DNA of 64,000 nt from Massilia sp. Root335 (GTDB lineage: Bacteria; Pseudomonadota; Gammaproteobacteria; Burkholderiales; Burkholderiaceae_D), in the NCBI RefSeq assembly GCF_001425685.1, contig NZ_LMCY01000008.1:302854-366853 (forward strand). The letters run 5' to 3'. The position numbers and the translations under genes were made by a program. The notes beneath the pieces were generated by a model. That model saw only the letters and a list, made by a program, of their open reading frames with translations. It searched no databases and was not told the origin of the DNA. Shown in pieces: positions 26,232 through 39,717 of the stretch. Position 1 is the first letter of the stretch. Each line of letters opens with the position of its first letter.

Positions 26232-27197
26232 CCGGAACGCCTTGCGGTACGCCGCCGGCGACGTCTGCAGCGCGGTGCGGAAGTGCTGGCGCAGCGACAG
26301 CGCGGAGCCGAAGCCCGCTTCCCTGGCCACCACTTCGACCGCGGCATCGCCCGTCTCCAGCATCCAGCGCGCGTGCGCCAGCCGCTGGGCCAGCAGCCAT
26401 TGCTTGAACGACGTGCCCGTCGCCTGGCGGAAGTGACGCGTGAAGTTACGCCGGCTCATGGCGGCGCGCCGCGCCAGGTCGTCGATGGCGTGTTCTTCTC
26501 CGAGGTGCCGCGCCACCCAGTCCAGCACCGCGGACAGCCGGCCGTCCGTGCCCGACACGGGCAGCGGCCGCTCGATGAACTGGGCCTGGCCGCCTTGCCG
26601 GTGCGGCGCCACCACGAGCATGCGCGCCACGTGGTTCGCGGCGTCGGCGCCGCACAGCCGGCGCAGCAGGTGCAGGCAGCAGTCGATGCCGGCGGCCACG
26701 CCGGCCGACGTCAGCACGTCGCCGTCGTCCACGTACAGCACGTCCGGATCGACTTTCACGCGCGGATGGCGGCGCGCCAGTTCCGGTGCCACGGCCCAGT
26801 GCGTGGCCGCGGTGCGGCCGTCCAGCAGGCCGGCTTCGGCCACCGGGAAGGCGCCCAGGCACAGCGCGACGATGCAGGCGCCGCGTCCGTGCGCCGCGCG
26901 CAGGGCGTCCAGCAGCGCGGGCGGCGCGGGGCGGCAATCGTCGTACCAGGCCGGCATGACGACGATGTCGGCGTGCGCCAGCGCTTCCAGGCCGTGGCGC
27001 GGCACGATGGCGAAGCCGGCGCTCGTCGCCAGCGGCGTTTCGGGGCCGGCGCCGCACACGGTCAGCTCGAAGCGGGAGCGCGCGTCCGCGCCGGGGCGGC
27101 CGCTGAACACGAGGCAGGGCACGGACAGGTGGAACGGCGTCATGCCGTCGAAGGCGATGACGGCCACGCGGTACGAAGGAGGAGCGGATCGGGTCAT
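26217..27197 (-). CDS. GlxA-type AraC transcriptional regulator (DJ-1/PfpI + HTH)
   Basis: 326 residues from ATG 27197. The N-terminal domain is DJ-1/PfpI-like (VAVIAFDGMTPFHLSVPC, with CLGAFPVAEAGLLDGR placing Cys at the nucleophile-elbow position), followed by AraC HTH motifs (IDDLARRAAMSRRNFTRHF, VAREAGFGSALSLRQHF). GlxA-type regulators sense small molecules and often control catabolic or stress genes. It lies between the two hybrid kinases and is divergent from the metallohydrolase gene (92 bp apart), which is its most likely target. Confidence 0.9.
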   Translation of the reverse strand: MTRSAPPSYRVAVIAFDGMTPFHLSVPCLVFSGRPGADARSRFELTVCGAGPETPLATSAGFAIVPRHGLEALAHADIVVMPAWYDDCRPAPPALLDALRAAHGRGACIVALCLGAFPVAEAGLLDGRTAATHWAVAPELARRHPRVKVDPDVLYVDDGDVLTSAGVAAGIDCCLHLLRRLCGADAANHVARMLVVAPHRQGGQAQFIERPLPVSGTDGRLSAVLDWVARHLGEEHAIDDLARRAAMSRRNFTRHFRQATGTSFKQWLLAQRLAHARWMLETGDAAVEVVAREAGFGSALSLRQHFRTALQTSPAAYRKAFRLRPG

Positions 27198-27289
27198 GGC
27201 CCGATTATATCGAAAGGTGTCCTGCGGGCCACTGTCGGGTTTGACCCCGCGCCGCGAGAATGGCGGTACACGAACCACAAGGAGCCGCC

Positions 27290-28078
27290 ATGCAACTCAC
27301 CCAGATCCGCAACGCCACCCTGCTCGTCGACTACGCCGGCAAGACCCTCCTCATCGACCCGCTGCTGGCCGGGCGGGGCGCCTACCCCGGCTTTGCCGGC
27401 ACGGCCAACAGCCACCTCGCCAATCCCCTCGTCGACCTGCCCGTGCCGCTGGCCACGCTGCTCGACGTGGACGCCGTCGTCGTCACGCACCTGCACCTCG
27501 ACCACTGGGACGAGACGGCGCGCCGCGTGCTGCCGCGCGGCCTGCCCGTGTTCGCGCAGAACGGGGCCGATGCCGACGCCATCCGCGCCGACGGCTTCAC
27601 CGACGTGCGGCCGCTCGCGGCGGACGGGGACACGCCGTTCGACGGCATCCGCATCGCCCGGACCGGCGGCCAGCACGGCAGCGATGCCGTCATGGCGGCG
27701 ATCGGCGCACGCATGGGCGAGGTGTCCGGCATCGTGCTGCGCCATCCCGACGAGCCGACGCTGTACATCGCCGGCGACACCGTGTGGAACGCGCACGTGG
27801 CGGCGGCGCTGGAAACGTACGATCCGGACGTCGTCGTGCTGAACTGCGGTGACGCGCAGGTGCCGGGCCTCGGCGCCATCATCATGGACCTGGACGACGT
27901 GGGCCGGGTGGCGCGCGCCGCGCCGCGGGCGTCCATCGTCGCGAGCCACCTGGAGGCCGTGAACCACTGCGTGCTGTCGCGCGCCGACCTGCGCGCCTGG
28001 CTGGACGGGCAGGGCCTGCGCGCGCGCGTGAGCGTGCCCGAGGATGGCGAGGCCCGCACGTTCCAGCGGGTGCGCGAA

Positions 28079-28093
<15 letters not shown>
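27290..28093 (+). CDS. MBL-fold metal-dependent hydrolase (UlaG-like)
   Basis: 267 residues; AAGGAG lies 5 bases before ATG 27290. The fold starts with a beta-hairpin (ATLLVDYAGKTLLIDPLL). Metal motif THLHLDHWDE, then YIAGDTVW and a late SHLEAVNHC give the metal-binding set of the metallo-beta-lactamase superfamily; the arrangement is closest to UlaG-like lactonases and YtkL-type hydrolases. The substrate is not known. Divergent from the GlxA-type regulator. Its 3' end overlaps the second hybrid kinase by 15 bp. Confidence 0.87.
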
Positions 28094-31207
<3,114 letters not shown>

Positions 31208-31723
31208 GTCTTCTCGTCCGTTGTTATGCCGGGCAGACTCGGTGCGGCTGGGCCGCGAACGGGAAGAATAGGGGCAGTTTGCCCGGCAGGGCAAGTGAAA
31301 GATGCGCCGGCCCGGCCTTGCGGTCGCGGCCGTGTTGCCGGCGCGACGATTCAAATTCCAAGTGGAAATGAAGCGCGTCGACATGCCGATCGGCACCGAC
31401 TGCCGTTCCCGATTTGAGCGAACGGCGCCGTCCGCTACGCCGACGACGCAATGCGGGCTGGCTCGGCATCAGGTGTGACATTTGCGCAGCAGAAGTCATG
31501 TTTTTTGCATAAAGAATGAATTCTCGCCAATTATTCCGCTGTAGAATGTTTCAGAAGTTTTATGCCGGTACGGGGTGTGCCCGTGATGCAACGGTTGTAG
31601 CGCCAGTGCACAGCCTGGTGGTAATCGGATAGAATCTTCTGAAAAGGCTGTGCGCTTTGACGAATCTGCTTGTCGCGGCGTCGGCATCGCCGGTTGTTCT
31701 TCGCCGTCCAGGCAAGGGTGCTC
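31208..31723. other. Intergenic region between hybrid kinase and GGDEF gene
   Basis: About 516 bp with no supported gene. It must hold the divergent promoters of the kinase and the GGDEF gene. The AT-richer stretch 31495-31560 and TAGAAT-like boxes near 31541 and 31630 are promoter candidates, but no good -35/-10 pair could be fixed. Confidence 0.5.
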
Positions 31724-33568
31724 ATGCTCAGTCAACAAGATCTTGCGGAAGAAGCGCGCATCAGCGCCCTGCACGCGCTGGGGGTGCTCGACACGCCCCA
31801 GGAAGACCGGTTCGACCGCGTCACCCGCCTCGCCGTGGCCGCGTTCCGCGTGCCCATCGCGCTCGTGTCGCTCGTCGACCGCGAGCGCCAGTGGTTCAAG
31901 TCGCGCGTGGGGCTCGACGCCGGCGAGATGCCGCGTTCGCTCGCCCTGTGCAGCCACACGATCACCCTGGACGACCTGCTCGTCGTGCCCGACACGCTGC
32001 TCGACGAGCGCTTCGCCGGCCACCCGCACGTGACGGGCGGGCCGCGCATCCGTTTCTATGCCGGCCAGCCGCTGCACAGCGTCGACGGCCAGCCGCTCGG
32101 CACCCTGTGCATCATCGATACGGCGCCGCGCGCATTCGGCGACGCCGACCGGCACCTGCTGGGCGACCTGGCGCGCCTGGCGCAGGATGAGCTGAACCGC
32201 GACGCGCTGGTGACCGCGCGCACCCGCGAACTGCACGACAAGAACGCCGCCCTCGAGCTGGCGATGCGCCTGCGCGTGACCGCCGAACGCGTCTTGCGGC
32301 AGAAGCAGGAATTGCTGGATGCGGTGCTCGAGACGGTGGACGTGGGCGTGGTCGCGTGCGACGCCGACGGCCACCTGACCCTGTTCAACCGCGCGGCGCG
32401 CGCCTTCCACGGCCTCGACGCGGAAACCGGTCTGTCGATGGCCGACTGGCCCGCGCGCTACGATTTATACGGCGAGGACGGCCTCACGCCGCTGGCCCCG
32501 GAACAGGTCCCGCTCGTGCGTGCGCTGCACGGCGAGCGCGTGCAGGATGCCGGCATGACGATCCACGCGCCGGGCGCCGCGCCGCGCCGCCTGCTGGCGA
32601 GCGGACGCGCGCTGCACGGCCCGGGCGGCGAGCCGCTGGGCGCCGTCGTCGCGATGAAGGACGTGACGGAGCTGGCCGCGTCGCGCGCGCGCCTGGCCGA
32701 GAGCGGCGAATGGCTGCGCACCATCGCCGACAACGTGCCCGCGCTGATCGCCTACGTCGACACGGACCTGCGCTATCGTTTCGCCAACGAGCGCTACCGC
32801 GAATGGTTCGGCGTGAAGAGCCAGGACATGATCGGCAGGACCGTGCTGGAATCGATGGGCGAGGCGTTCTACGCGCCGCGCCGCGCAGCGCTGGAACGCT
32901 GCCTGGGCGGCCACGCGTCGCACCTGGAGATCGAGGAAGTGCGCCGCGGCCGCACCCGCGTGGTCAGCTCGACCTATTTGCCGCACCTGCGCGACGGCGT
33001 CGTGCAAGGCATCTACGTGCTGTCGACGGATGCCACGTCGGCGCGCGAGTACGAGCGCCAGCTGCACGCGCTCGCGCATTCCGACCACCTGACCGGCCTG
33101 CCGAACCGGCGCAGCTACGAGGAACGCTTCGGGCAGGCCATCGCGCGCGCGCGCCGCGGCGCCACGCCGCTGGCGCTGGCCTATCTCGACGTCGACCACT
33201 TCAAGCAGATCAACGATGGCCACGGCCACGCGACCGGCGACGCCGTGCTGCGCGAACTCGCGCGCCGCCTGGCCGCCAGCGTGCGCAGCACGGACACCGT
33301 GGCGCGCCTGGCCGGCGACGAATTCGTGGTCCTGCTGGAGCAGGTGGGTTCGCCGCGGGAATGCGAACGGATCGCGGCCAAGCTGCAGGATGCGATCCGC
33401 CTGCCGTTCGAACTCGACGGCCGCACGGTGCAGGTCACGAGCAGCATCGGCATCGCCTGGAGCGCGCATCCGGAACAGGCCGCGCTGGCCCTGGTGGCGG
33501 ACGAGGCGCTGTACCGGTCCAAGCATGCGGGACGCGATACGGCGTCCGTGTTGGTCGCCGGCGCCTGA
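31724..33568 (+). CDS. Diguanylate cyclase with GAF and two PAS domains
   Basis: 614 residues from ATG 31724 (AAGGG 5 bases upstream). GAF (25-165; ALCSHTITLDDLLVV, GQPLGTLCIID), PAS (195-320), PAS (330-445), GGDEF (450-610). The active-site motif is AGDEF, a tolerated variant, with DVDHFKQINDGHGH and an inhibitory I-site RSTD five residues upstream of it. It should make c-di-GMP from GTP in the cytoplasm with product inhibition. It ends 1 bp before the convergent kdpE stop. Confidence 0.9.
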   Translation: MLSQQDLAEEARISALHALGVLDTPQEDRFDRVTRLAVAAFRVPIALVSLVDRERQWFKSRVGLDAGEMPRSLALCSHTITLDDLLVVPDTLLDERFAGHPHVTGGPRIRFYAGQPLHSVDGQPLGTLCIIDTAPRAFGDADRHLLGDLARLAQDELNRDALVTARTRELHDKNAALELAMRLRVTAERVLRQKQELLDAVLETVDVGVVACDADGHLTLFNRAARAFHGLDAETGLSMADWPARYDLYGEDGLTPLAPEQVPLVRALHGERVQDAGMTIHAPGAAPRRLLASGRALHGPGGEPLGAVVAMKDVTELAASRARLAESGEWLRTIADNVPALIAYVDTDLRYRFANERYREWFGVKSQDMIGRTVLESMGEAFYAPRRAALERCLGGHASHLEIEEVRRGRTRVVSSTYLPHLRDGVVQGIYVLSTDATSAREYERQLHALAHSDHLTGLPNRRSYEERFGQAIARARRGATPLALAYLDVDHFKQINDGHGHATGDAVLRELARRLAASVRSTDTVARLAGDEFVVLLEQVGSPRECERIAAKLQDAIRLPFELDGRTVQVTSSIGIAWSAHPEQAALALVADEALYRSKHAGRDTASVLVAGA

Positions 33569-33569
33569 A

Positions 33570-34265
33570 TCAAGGCAGCTGGAACCGGTAGCCGACGCCG
33601 GTTTCGGTGATCATGTAGCGGGGCTGGGCCGGATTGTCTTCCAGCTTGTGGCGCAGATGCCCCATGTAGATCCGCAGATAGTGGGCATGGTCCGCCTGGT
33701 TCGGGCCCCACACGTTGCGCAACAGCTGGGGCGTGGTCATGACCTTGCCGGCATTGGCGACGAGTACCGCCAGCAGGCGGTGCTCGGTGGGCGTCAGCCG
33801 CACGGCCGCGCCGCCCTTGGTGACGCGCCGGTTCTGCACGTCGACCACGACGTCGCCGAAGCGCACCTTGCCGTCGCCGCCGGTCGCGGGGCCGCGCTGG
33901 CGGCGCTGCGACGCGCGCACGCGCGCCAGCAGTTCGCCGACGCCGAACGGCTTGGTCAGGTAGTCGTCCGCGCCGTTGTCGAGGGCGCGGATCTTTTCTT
34001 CCTCGTTCACGCGGGCCGACAGCACGATGACCGGCACGGCAGACCACTTGCGCAAATCGGCAATGAAATCGACGCCGTCGCCGTCGGGCAGGCCGAGATC
34101 GAGGATGACCACGTCCGGCCTGCGGGTGCCGGACTCGGTCAGCCCGCGCTGCAGGGTCGCCGCCTCGTGCACCTGCCACCCTTCCTGTTCCAGCGCGCCG
34201 CGCACGAAGCGGCGGATATGGGGCTCGTCTTCCACGAGCAGGGCGATGCCGGCAAAATCACTCAT
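33570..34265 (-). CDS. kdpE: KDP operon response regulator KdpE
   Basis: 231-residue OmpR-type regulator. Receiver with phosphoacceptor D56 in VVILDLGLPDGDG and conserved Lys in YLTKPFGVGE. C-terminal winged helix (VRLTPTEHRLLAVLVANAGKV, YLRIYMGHLRHKLEDNP, ETGVGYRF). It is phosphorylated by KdpD and activates the kdp operon in low K+ or high osmolarity. Start ATG 34265 overlaps the end of kdpD by 8 bp. Confidence 0.95.
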   Translation of the reverse strand: MSDFAGIALLVEDEPHIRRFVRGALEQEGWQVHEAATLQRGLTESGTRRPDVVILDLGLPDGDGVDFIADLRKWSAVPVIVLSARVNEEEKIRALDNGADDYLTKPFGVGELLARVRASQRRQRGPATGGDGKVRFGDVVVDVQNRRVTKGGAAVRLTPTEHRLLAVLVANAGKVMTTPQLLRNVWGPNQADHAHYLRIYMGHLRHKLEDNPAQPRYMITETGVGYRFQLP

Positions 34266-36981
34266 CCTGTTCCTCGATCTCGATGTCTTCGTCCAGCAGG
34301 GGCAGCGCCGGCGGCGTTCCCAGCGGCAGGGTGAACACGAAGGCGGCGCCGCCTCCCGGCTGGTTGGCTGCATGAATCGTACCGCCGTGGGCGCCGACGA
34401 TCGCGCGGCAGATCGCCAGGCCCAGGCCGACCCCGGGCTTGACGGATTCGCGCTCGCCGCGCGTGAATTTCTCGAACACCGCCTCTTCCTGGCCGGGCGG
34501 CAGGCCCGGTCCGTCGTCCGTCACGGCGACGTCGAGCCACACGCCGTGCCGCTCGGCCGAGATGGCGACCGTGCTGCCCGGCGGCGTGTATTTTCCCGCG
34601 TTTTCCAGCAGGTTGGACAGCACCCGCTCGATCAGCACGGCGTCGTACTGCACCAGCGGCAGGTCGGCCGGCACATGGGTCTCGACCGTGTGGCCGGCCA
34701 GCGCGGCGCGGCTGGCCGCGAGCGCGCTGCCGATGACTTCCTCGACCGGTTGCCACTGGAGTTTGAGCCTGACGTCGCCGCTTTCGATGCGGGCCATGTC
34801 GAGCAGGTTCGTCACGAGCATGCTCATGCGGACCATTTCTTCGCGCAGCGCGTCCGCCATGGTGCGCTGCGCGGGCGCCAGCGGCGGCGCGGAGTGCGCC
34901 AGCGCTTCGGCCTGCACCATCAGCGAGGTAAGCGGCGTGCGCAGGTCGTGCGACAGCGCCGCCAGCAGCGAGTTGCGCAAGCGCTCCGATTCGATCTTGA
35001 GCAGCGCATCCTGCGCGACCTCGATGTAGTGCACCCTTTCCAGTGCGATGGCGGCCAGCGTGGCGAAGGTGTCCAGTTGCTGGCGCTGTTCGGGCGCCAG
35101 CAGCCAGCGCGCCGTCGCTGCCTCGATCGCCAGCACGCCGCGGGTACGCATCGGCGCCACCAGCGGCATGTAGAAGACGGGACTGCCGGGCAGGGTGTCG
35201 GTTCCCATGCCGGCGCTGGCGCCGTGGTCGAACGCCCATTGCGCGATGCCGGCATCGAGGGCGGCGATCGGCCCGGCGTCCGCCTCGGCGGAGGGACGCA
35301 CGCGCCCATCGGCGTCCGGCAACAGCAGGGCCGTACGCGCGCCGAACGTGCGCCCGATCGCATCGCGCGTGGCTTCCTGGATCTGCTCCGTCTGCAGCAC
35401 GCCGGACAGGGCCCGCGCGAATTCGTACAGCGCGCGGGTCCTGCTCTCGCGCCGGGCTGCGACATGGGCCTGGAAACGCAGGCCGGCCGTGAGATGTCCC
35501 GTGATCAGGCCGACCGCAAGCATCACGCCGAAGGTCACCAGGTACTGCAGATCCGATATCGCGAACGTGAAGCGCGGCGGCACGAAGAAGAAGTCGAAGC
35601 AGGCCACGCTCACGCAGGTCGCGGTGACCGAGGGGCCGCGGCCGAACCGCACCGCCACCAGCAGCACCACGAGCAGGAACAGCATGGCGATGTTGGCGAG
35701 GTCCAGCCAGGCGATGGTCGGCGTGGCCGCCAGCGCCATGCACAGGCTGGACAGGATCGCGGCGCCATGCGCCACGATGGCCGTCCGGCCGGGCGCACGC
35801 GGTTCGTCGGTCCGCGCGCGCGGGCCATCGGCCGCCAGGCTTTGTGCCGCCGCGACTTCGAGCAATTCGATGTCGGGCGCGCGGCGCGCGACGCGCCGGC
35901 TGGCCGGCGCCCGCCACGGCCGGCCGCCATGGCCGCGGCCCAGCACGATCCGCGCCAGGTTATGGGTGCGCGCATAGTCGACCACCGCGTCTTCCATCCG
36001 GTCGCCCGACAGGACGGCCGTGGCGGCGCCGAGGTCGCGCGCCAACTTGAGCGCGTCCAGTATCCGCTCGCGCCGGGCGGCGCCGAGCCGCTGCAGCGCG
36101 GGGGTCTCGACGTAGACCGCATGCCACTCGGCGCCGAGCTGGCCCGCCAGCCGCGCAGCGCTGCGCACCACGCCCTCGGCACCGGGGCCGGGGCCCACAC
36201 AGGCCAGCAGGGCCGTTCCGGTCCGCCAGACCGCGTCGATCGACTTTTCGACGCGGTAGGCGCGCACGTCGTCCCCGATGCGTTCGGCGGTGCGGCGCAG
36301 CGCCAGCTCGCGCAGCGCGATGAGGTTCCCCTTGCGGAAGAAATTCCGGCCGGCCCGTTCGGCCTGCGAGGGCTGGTACACCTTGCCGAGCTTGAGCCGG
36401 GCCAGCAGCTCGTCCGCCGGCAGGTCCACCAGCACCACTTCGTCGGCCTCGTCGAACACGGAGTCCGGCACCGTTTCGCCGACGCGCACGCCGGTGATTC
36501 CGCCGACCACGTCGTTCAGGCTCTCGAGGTGCTGCACGTTCACCGTCGTGAACACGTCGATGCCGCGCGCCAGAAGTTCCTCGATGTCCTGCCAGCGCTT
36601 GGGGTGGCGCGAGCCGGGAACGTTCGAATGGGCCAGCTCGTCGATCAGCACCAGTTGCGCGCGCCGTTCCAGCGCGGCGTCGATGTCGAATTCGACCAGC
36701 GCCCTGCCGCGATAATCGATGCGTTTGCGCGGCAGGACCGCCAGCCCTTCCAGCAAGGCTTCGGTCTCGGCGCGCCCGTGCGTCTCGACGATGCCGATCA
36801 ACACGTCGCAGGTCGCGGCCAACTGGCGCGCCGCGGACAGCATCGAGTAAGTCTTGCCCACGCCGGCCGAGGCGCCGAAATAGATGCGCAGCCGGCCGCG
36901 CGCCGCCCGGCGTTCCTGTTCGCGCACCTGGGCCAGCAGCGCATCCGGGTCGCGCCGCGCTTCGTCGCCGGGGAAATTCAT
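34258..36981 (-). CDS. kdpD: Sensor histidine kinase KdpD
   Basis: 907 residues, full length. KdpD domain with Walker A GASAGVGKT (residues 36-44) and IDELAHSNVPGSRH, then a universal-stress-like domain (245-370), four TM helices (about 395-495), GAF (500-650), HisKA with H678 in LSHDLRTPLTS, and HATPase (DDGPGLPPG, GVGLGLAI). It senses K+ limitation and turgor or ionic signals and phosphorylates KdpE. 10 bp downstream of kdpC in the same operon. Confidence 0.96.
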   Translation of the reverse strand: MNFPGDEARRDPDALLAQVREQERRAARGRLRIYFGASAGVGKTYSMLSAARQLAATCDVLIGIVETHGRAETEALLEGLAVLPRKRIDYRGRALVEFDIDAALERRAQLVLIDELAHSNVPGSRHPKRWQDIEELLARGIDVFTTVNVQHLESLNDVVGGITGVRVGETVPDSVFDEADEVVLVDLPADELLARLKLGKVYQPSQAERAGRNFFRKGNLIALRELALRRTAERIGDDVRAYRVEKSIDAVWRTGTALLACVGPGPGAEGVVRSAARLAGQLGAEWHAVYVETPALQRLGAARRERILDALKLARDLGAATAVLSGDRMEDAVVDYARTHNLARIVLGRGHGGRPWRAPASRRVARRAPDIELLEVAAAQSLAADGPRARTDEPRAPGRTAIVAHGAAILSSLCMALAATPTIAWLDLANIAMLFLLVVLLVAVRFGRGPSVTATCVSVACFDFFFVPPRFTFAISDLQYLVTFGVMLAVGLITGHLTAGLRFQAHVAARRESRTRALYEFARALSGVLQTEQIQEATRDAIGRTFGARTALLLPDADGRVRPSAEADAGPIAALDAGIAQWAFDHGASAGMGTDTLPGSPVFYMPLVAPMRTRGVLAIEAATARWLLAPEQRQQLDTFATLAAIALERVHYIEVAQDALLKIESERLRNSLLAALSHDLRTPLTSLMVQAEALAHSAPPLAPAQRTMADALREEMVRMSMLVTNLLDMARIESGDVRLKLQWQPVEEVIGSALAASRAALAGHTVETHVPADLPLVQYDAVLIERVLSNLLENAGKYTPPGSTVAISAERHGVWLDVAVTDDGPGLPPGQEEAVFEKFTRGERESVKPGVGLGLAICRAIVGAHGGTIHAANQPGGGAAFVFTLPLGTPPALPLLDEDIEIEEQDE

Positions 36982-36991
36982 GCGGCTCGCC

Positions 36992-37576
36992 TCATTGCGC
37001 GCGCGGCGTCTTGCCGTCCAGCGCCAGGTTCAGCGCCAGCACGTTCACGCGCGGTTCGCCCAGGAACCCCAGCGCCGGGTCTCGCCGATACTGCTCGATG
37101 AGTGCGCGGACCTGCCGTTCCGGCAGTTTGCGCACGGCCGCGACTCGCGCCGCCTGGTAGTCGGCGGCCGCCACGCTGATCTCCGGATCGACCCCGCTGG
37201 CCGAGGCGGTGACGAGGTCGACCGGTATCGGCGCGCGGTTGCCGGGATCGGCCCGTTTCAGCGCGGCCACGCGTTCCTTGACGGCGGCCAGGAAGGCCGG
37301 ATTGGTCGGCCCCAGGTTCGAGCCGCCGGAGCCGGCGGCATTGTCCGCCAGCGGCGCCGTGGCCGACGGCCGGCCCCAGAAATAGCCGGGCGAGGAAAAC
37401 GGCTGGCCGATCAGGATCGAGCCGGCCGTGCGGCCGTCGACCGCGACGAGGCTGCCGTTCGCTTCGTGGGCGAAGGCGACGTGGCCGATGCCGGTGACGG
37501 CGGCCGGGTACAGCAGGCCGCACAGCAGGCTCAGGGCGCCGAAGATGACCAGTGCGGGACGCAGGATGGATGCCAT
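36992..37576 (-). CDS. kdpC: Potassium-transporting ATPase subunit KdpC
   Basis: 194 residues. One N-terminal TM helix (LVIFGALSLLCGLLYPAAVTGI), then the periplasmic domain with GSILIGQPFSSPGYFWGRPS, NLGPTNPAF, VTASASGVDPEIS and the LGFLGEPRVNVLALNLAL ending. KdpC stabilises the KdpA-KdpB complex and raises ATP affinity. It follows kdpB by 14 bp. Confidence 0.96.
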   Translation of the reverse strand: MASILRPALVIFGALSLLCGLLYPAAVTGIGHVAFAHEANGSLVAVDGRTAGSILIGQPFSSPGYFWGRPSATAPLADNAAGSGGSNLGPTNPAFLAAVKERVAALKRADPGNRAPIPVDLVTASASGVDPEISVAAADYQAARVAAVRKLPERQVRALIEQYRRDPALGFLGEPRVNVLALNLALDGKTPRAQ

Positions 37577-37590
37577 GGGGGTCTCCTTGT

Positions 37591-39702
37591 TCAGACGAGG
37601 CCGAGCGCCGCCAGCAGCACGTCGATCGCCTTGATGCCGATGAACGGCAGGATGATACCGCCGGCGCCGTAGATCAGCAGGTTACGGCGCAGCAGGGCGG
37701 TCGCGCCGATCGCGCGGTAGCGTACCCCGCGCAGGGCCAGCGGGATCAGGAACACGATGATCAGCGCGTTGAAGATCAGCGCCGACATGATCGCCGAGGC
37801 CGGGCTGGCCAGGTGCATGACGTCGAGCGCCTTCAGCTGCGGATAGGTGCCGACGAAGGCGGCCGGGATGATCGCGAAATACTTGGCGACGTCGTTGGCG
37901 ATCGAGAACGTGGTCAGCGACCCGCGCGTCATCAGCATCTGCTTGCCGATCTCGACGATTTCCAGCAGCTTGGTCGGGTTCGAGTCGAGATCCACCATGT
38001 TGCAGGCTTCCTTGGCGGCCTGGGTGCCCGAGTTCATCGCCACCGCCACGTCGGCCTGGGCCAGCGCCGGGGCATCGTTGGTGCCGTCGCCGGTCATCGC
38101 CACGAGGCGGCCTTCCGACTGGTACTGCCGGATCAGCGCGAGCTTGTCCTCCGGCGTGGCCTCGGCCAGGAAGTCGTCGACGCCCGCCTCGGCGGCGATC
38201 GCGGCCGCGGTCAGCTTGTTGTCGCCGGTGATCATCACGGTCCTGATGCCCATGCGGCGCAATTCGGCGAAACGCTCCTTGATGCCGCCCTTGACGATGT
38301 CCTTGAGCTCGACCACGCCCATCGCGCGGGCGCCGTCGACCACGACCAGCGGCGTACTGCCGCGGCGCGCGGCATCTTCGACGGTGCGCGCGACCTCGGC
38401 CGGGAAAGGCATGCCGAGCGCGTCGACATGGCGCCGCACCGCATCGAAGGCGCCCTTGCGGATCCGGCGCTCGCCCACGTCGACGCCGCTCATGCGGGTC
38501 GTCGCGGAAAACGGCATGAAGACGGCGTGCATGCTTTCCATCTCGCGCTGGCGGATATTGAAACGCTGCTTGGCCAGCACCACGATGCTGCGGCCTTCCG
38601 GGGTCTCGTCGGCCAGGGACGCCAGCTGCGCCACGTCGGCCAGCTCGCGTTCGGTCACGCCGGGCGCGGGCAGGAAGGCGGCGGCCTGGCGGTTGCCGAG
38701 CGTGATGGTGCCGGTCTTGTCGAGCAGGAGCACGTCGACGTCGCCGGCCGCTTCCACCGCGCGGCCGGACGTGGCGATCACGTTGGCGCGCATCATGCGG
38801 CTCATGCCGGCCACGCCGATCGCCGACAGCAGGCCGCCGATGGTCGTGGGGATCAGGCAGACCAGCAGCGCGATCAGGACCGTGATCGTGACCGGCGTGC
38901 CGGCCCCGGCCGCCGCGACCGAGTACAGCGAGAACGGCAGCAACGTCACCGTCACGACCAGGAACACGATGGTCAAGGCTACCAGCAGGATCGTCAGGGC
39001 GATCTCGTTGGGCGTCTTCTTGCGCCTGGCGCCTTCCACCATCGCGATCATGCGGTCGAGGAAGGTCTCGCCCGGGTTCGCGGTGACCTTCACGACCAGC
39101 CAGTCCGACAGCACGCGGGTGCCGCCCGTGACGCTGGAAAAGTCGCCGCCCGATTCGCGGATCACCGGCGCCGATTCGCCGGTGATCGCGCTCTCGTCGA
39201 CCGAGGCGACGCCCTCGACCACCTCGCCATCGATGGGCACGACGTCGCCCGCTTCGATCAGGATGTGGTTGCCCTTGCGCAGGTCGGAGGCGGGGCAGGG
39301 CAGCCACGTGGTGCCGTGCCTGGGGACGGACAGCTTCTTGGCCGTCACGCTGTCCTTGAGGCCCCGCAGCGATGCCGCCTGGGCCTTGCTGCGGCCTTCG
39401 GCCAGCGCCTCCGCGAAGTTCGCGAACAGCACCGTGAACCACAGCCAGACGCTCGCTGCGAGGATGAATCCGCGCGGCGCCTCGCCGGTGCCGGCCACGG
39501 CCTGCAGATAGAGCAAGGTCGTGATGATGGCGCCGACATAGACCACGAACATGACGGGGCTGCGCAACTGGGTGCGCACACCCAGCTTCCTGAAGGCGTC
39601 GACCAGGGCCGGGACGGCCAGCGTGGTGTCGAACATGTTCAAGCGCTTGCCGCCGGCCGGCGCGCCCGCGGGCGGCGCCGCGGACGAAGAGAGTTGGGAC
39701 AT
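37591..39702 (-). CDS. kdpB: Potassium-transporting P-type ATPase subunit KdpB
   Basis: 703 residues with the chosen ATG at 39702 (GGAG 6 bases upstream; an ATG 4 codons earlier lacks a ribosome site). P-type ATPase features: TGES (actuator loop, [10 protein letters not shown]), DKTGT with phosphorylated D328, [14 protein letters not shown], and TM segments including [15 protein letters not shown]. It hydrolyses ATP to drive K+ uptake through KdpA. Confidence 0.97.
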   Translation of the reverse strand: MSQLSSSAAPPAGAPAGGKRLNMFDTTLAVPALVDAFRKLGVRTQLRSPVMFVVYVGAIITTLLYLQAVAGTGEAPRGFILAASVWLWFTVLFANFAEALAEGRSKAQAASLRGLKDSVTAKKLSVPRHGTTWLPCPASDLRKGNHILIEAGDVVPIDGEVVEGVASVDESAITGESAPVIRESGGDFSSVTGGTRVLSDWLVVKVTANPGETFLDRMIAMVEGARRKKTPNEIALTILLVALTIVFLVVTVTLLPFSLYSVAAAGAGTPVTITVLIALLVCLIPTTIGGLLSAIGVAGMSRMMRANVIATSGRAVEAAGDVDVLLLDKTGTITLGNRQAAAFLPAPGVTERELADVAQLASLADETPEGRSIVVLAKQRFNIRQREMESMHAVFMPFSATTRMSGVDVGERRIRKGAFDAVRRHVDALGMPFPAEVARTVEDAARRGSTPLVVVDGARAMGVVELKDIVKGGIKERFAELRRMGIRTVMITGDNKLTAAAIAAEAGVDDFLAEATPEDKLALIRQYQSEGRLVAMTGDGTNDAPALAQADVAVAMNSGTQAAKEACNMVDLDSNPTKLLEIVEIGKQMLMTRGSLTTFSIANDVAKYFAIIPAAFVGTYPQLKALDVMHLASPASAIMSALIFNALIIVFLIPLALRGVRYRAIGATALLRRNLLIYGAGGIILPFIGIKAIDVLLAALGLV

Positions 39703-39717
39703 TGGGGACTCCATCGA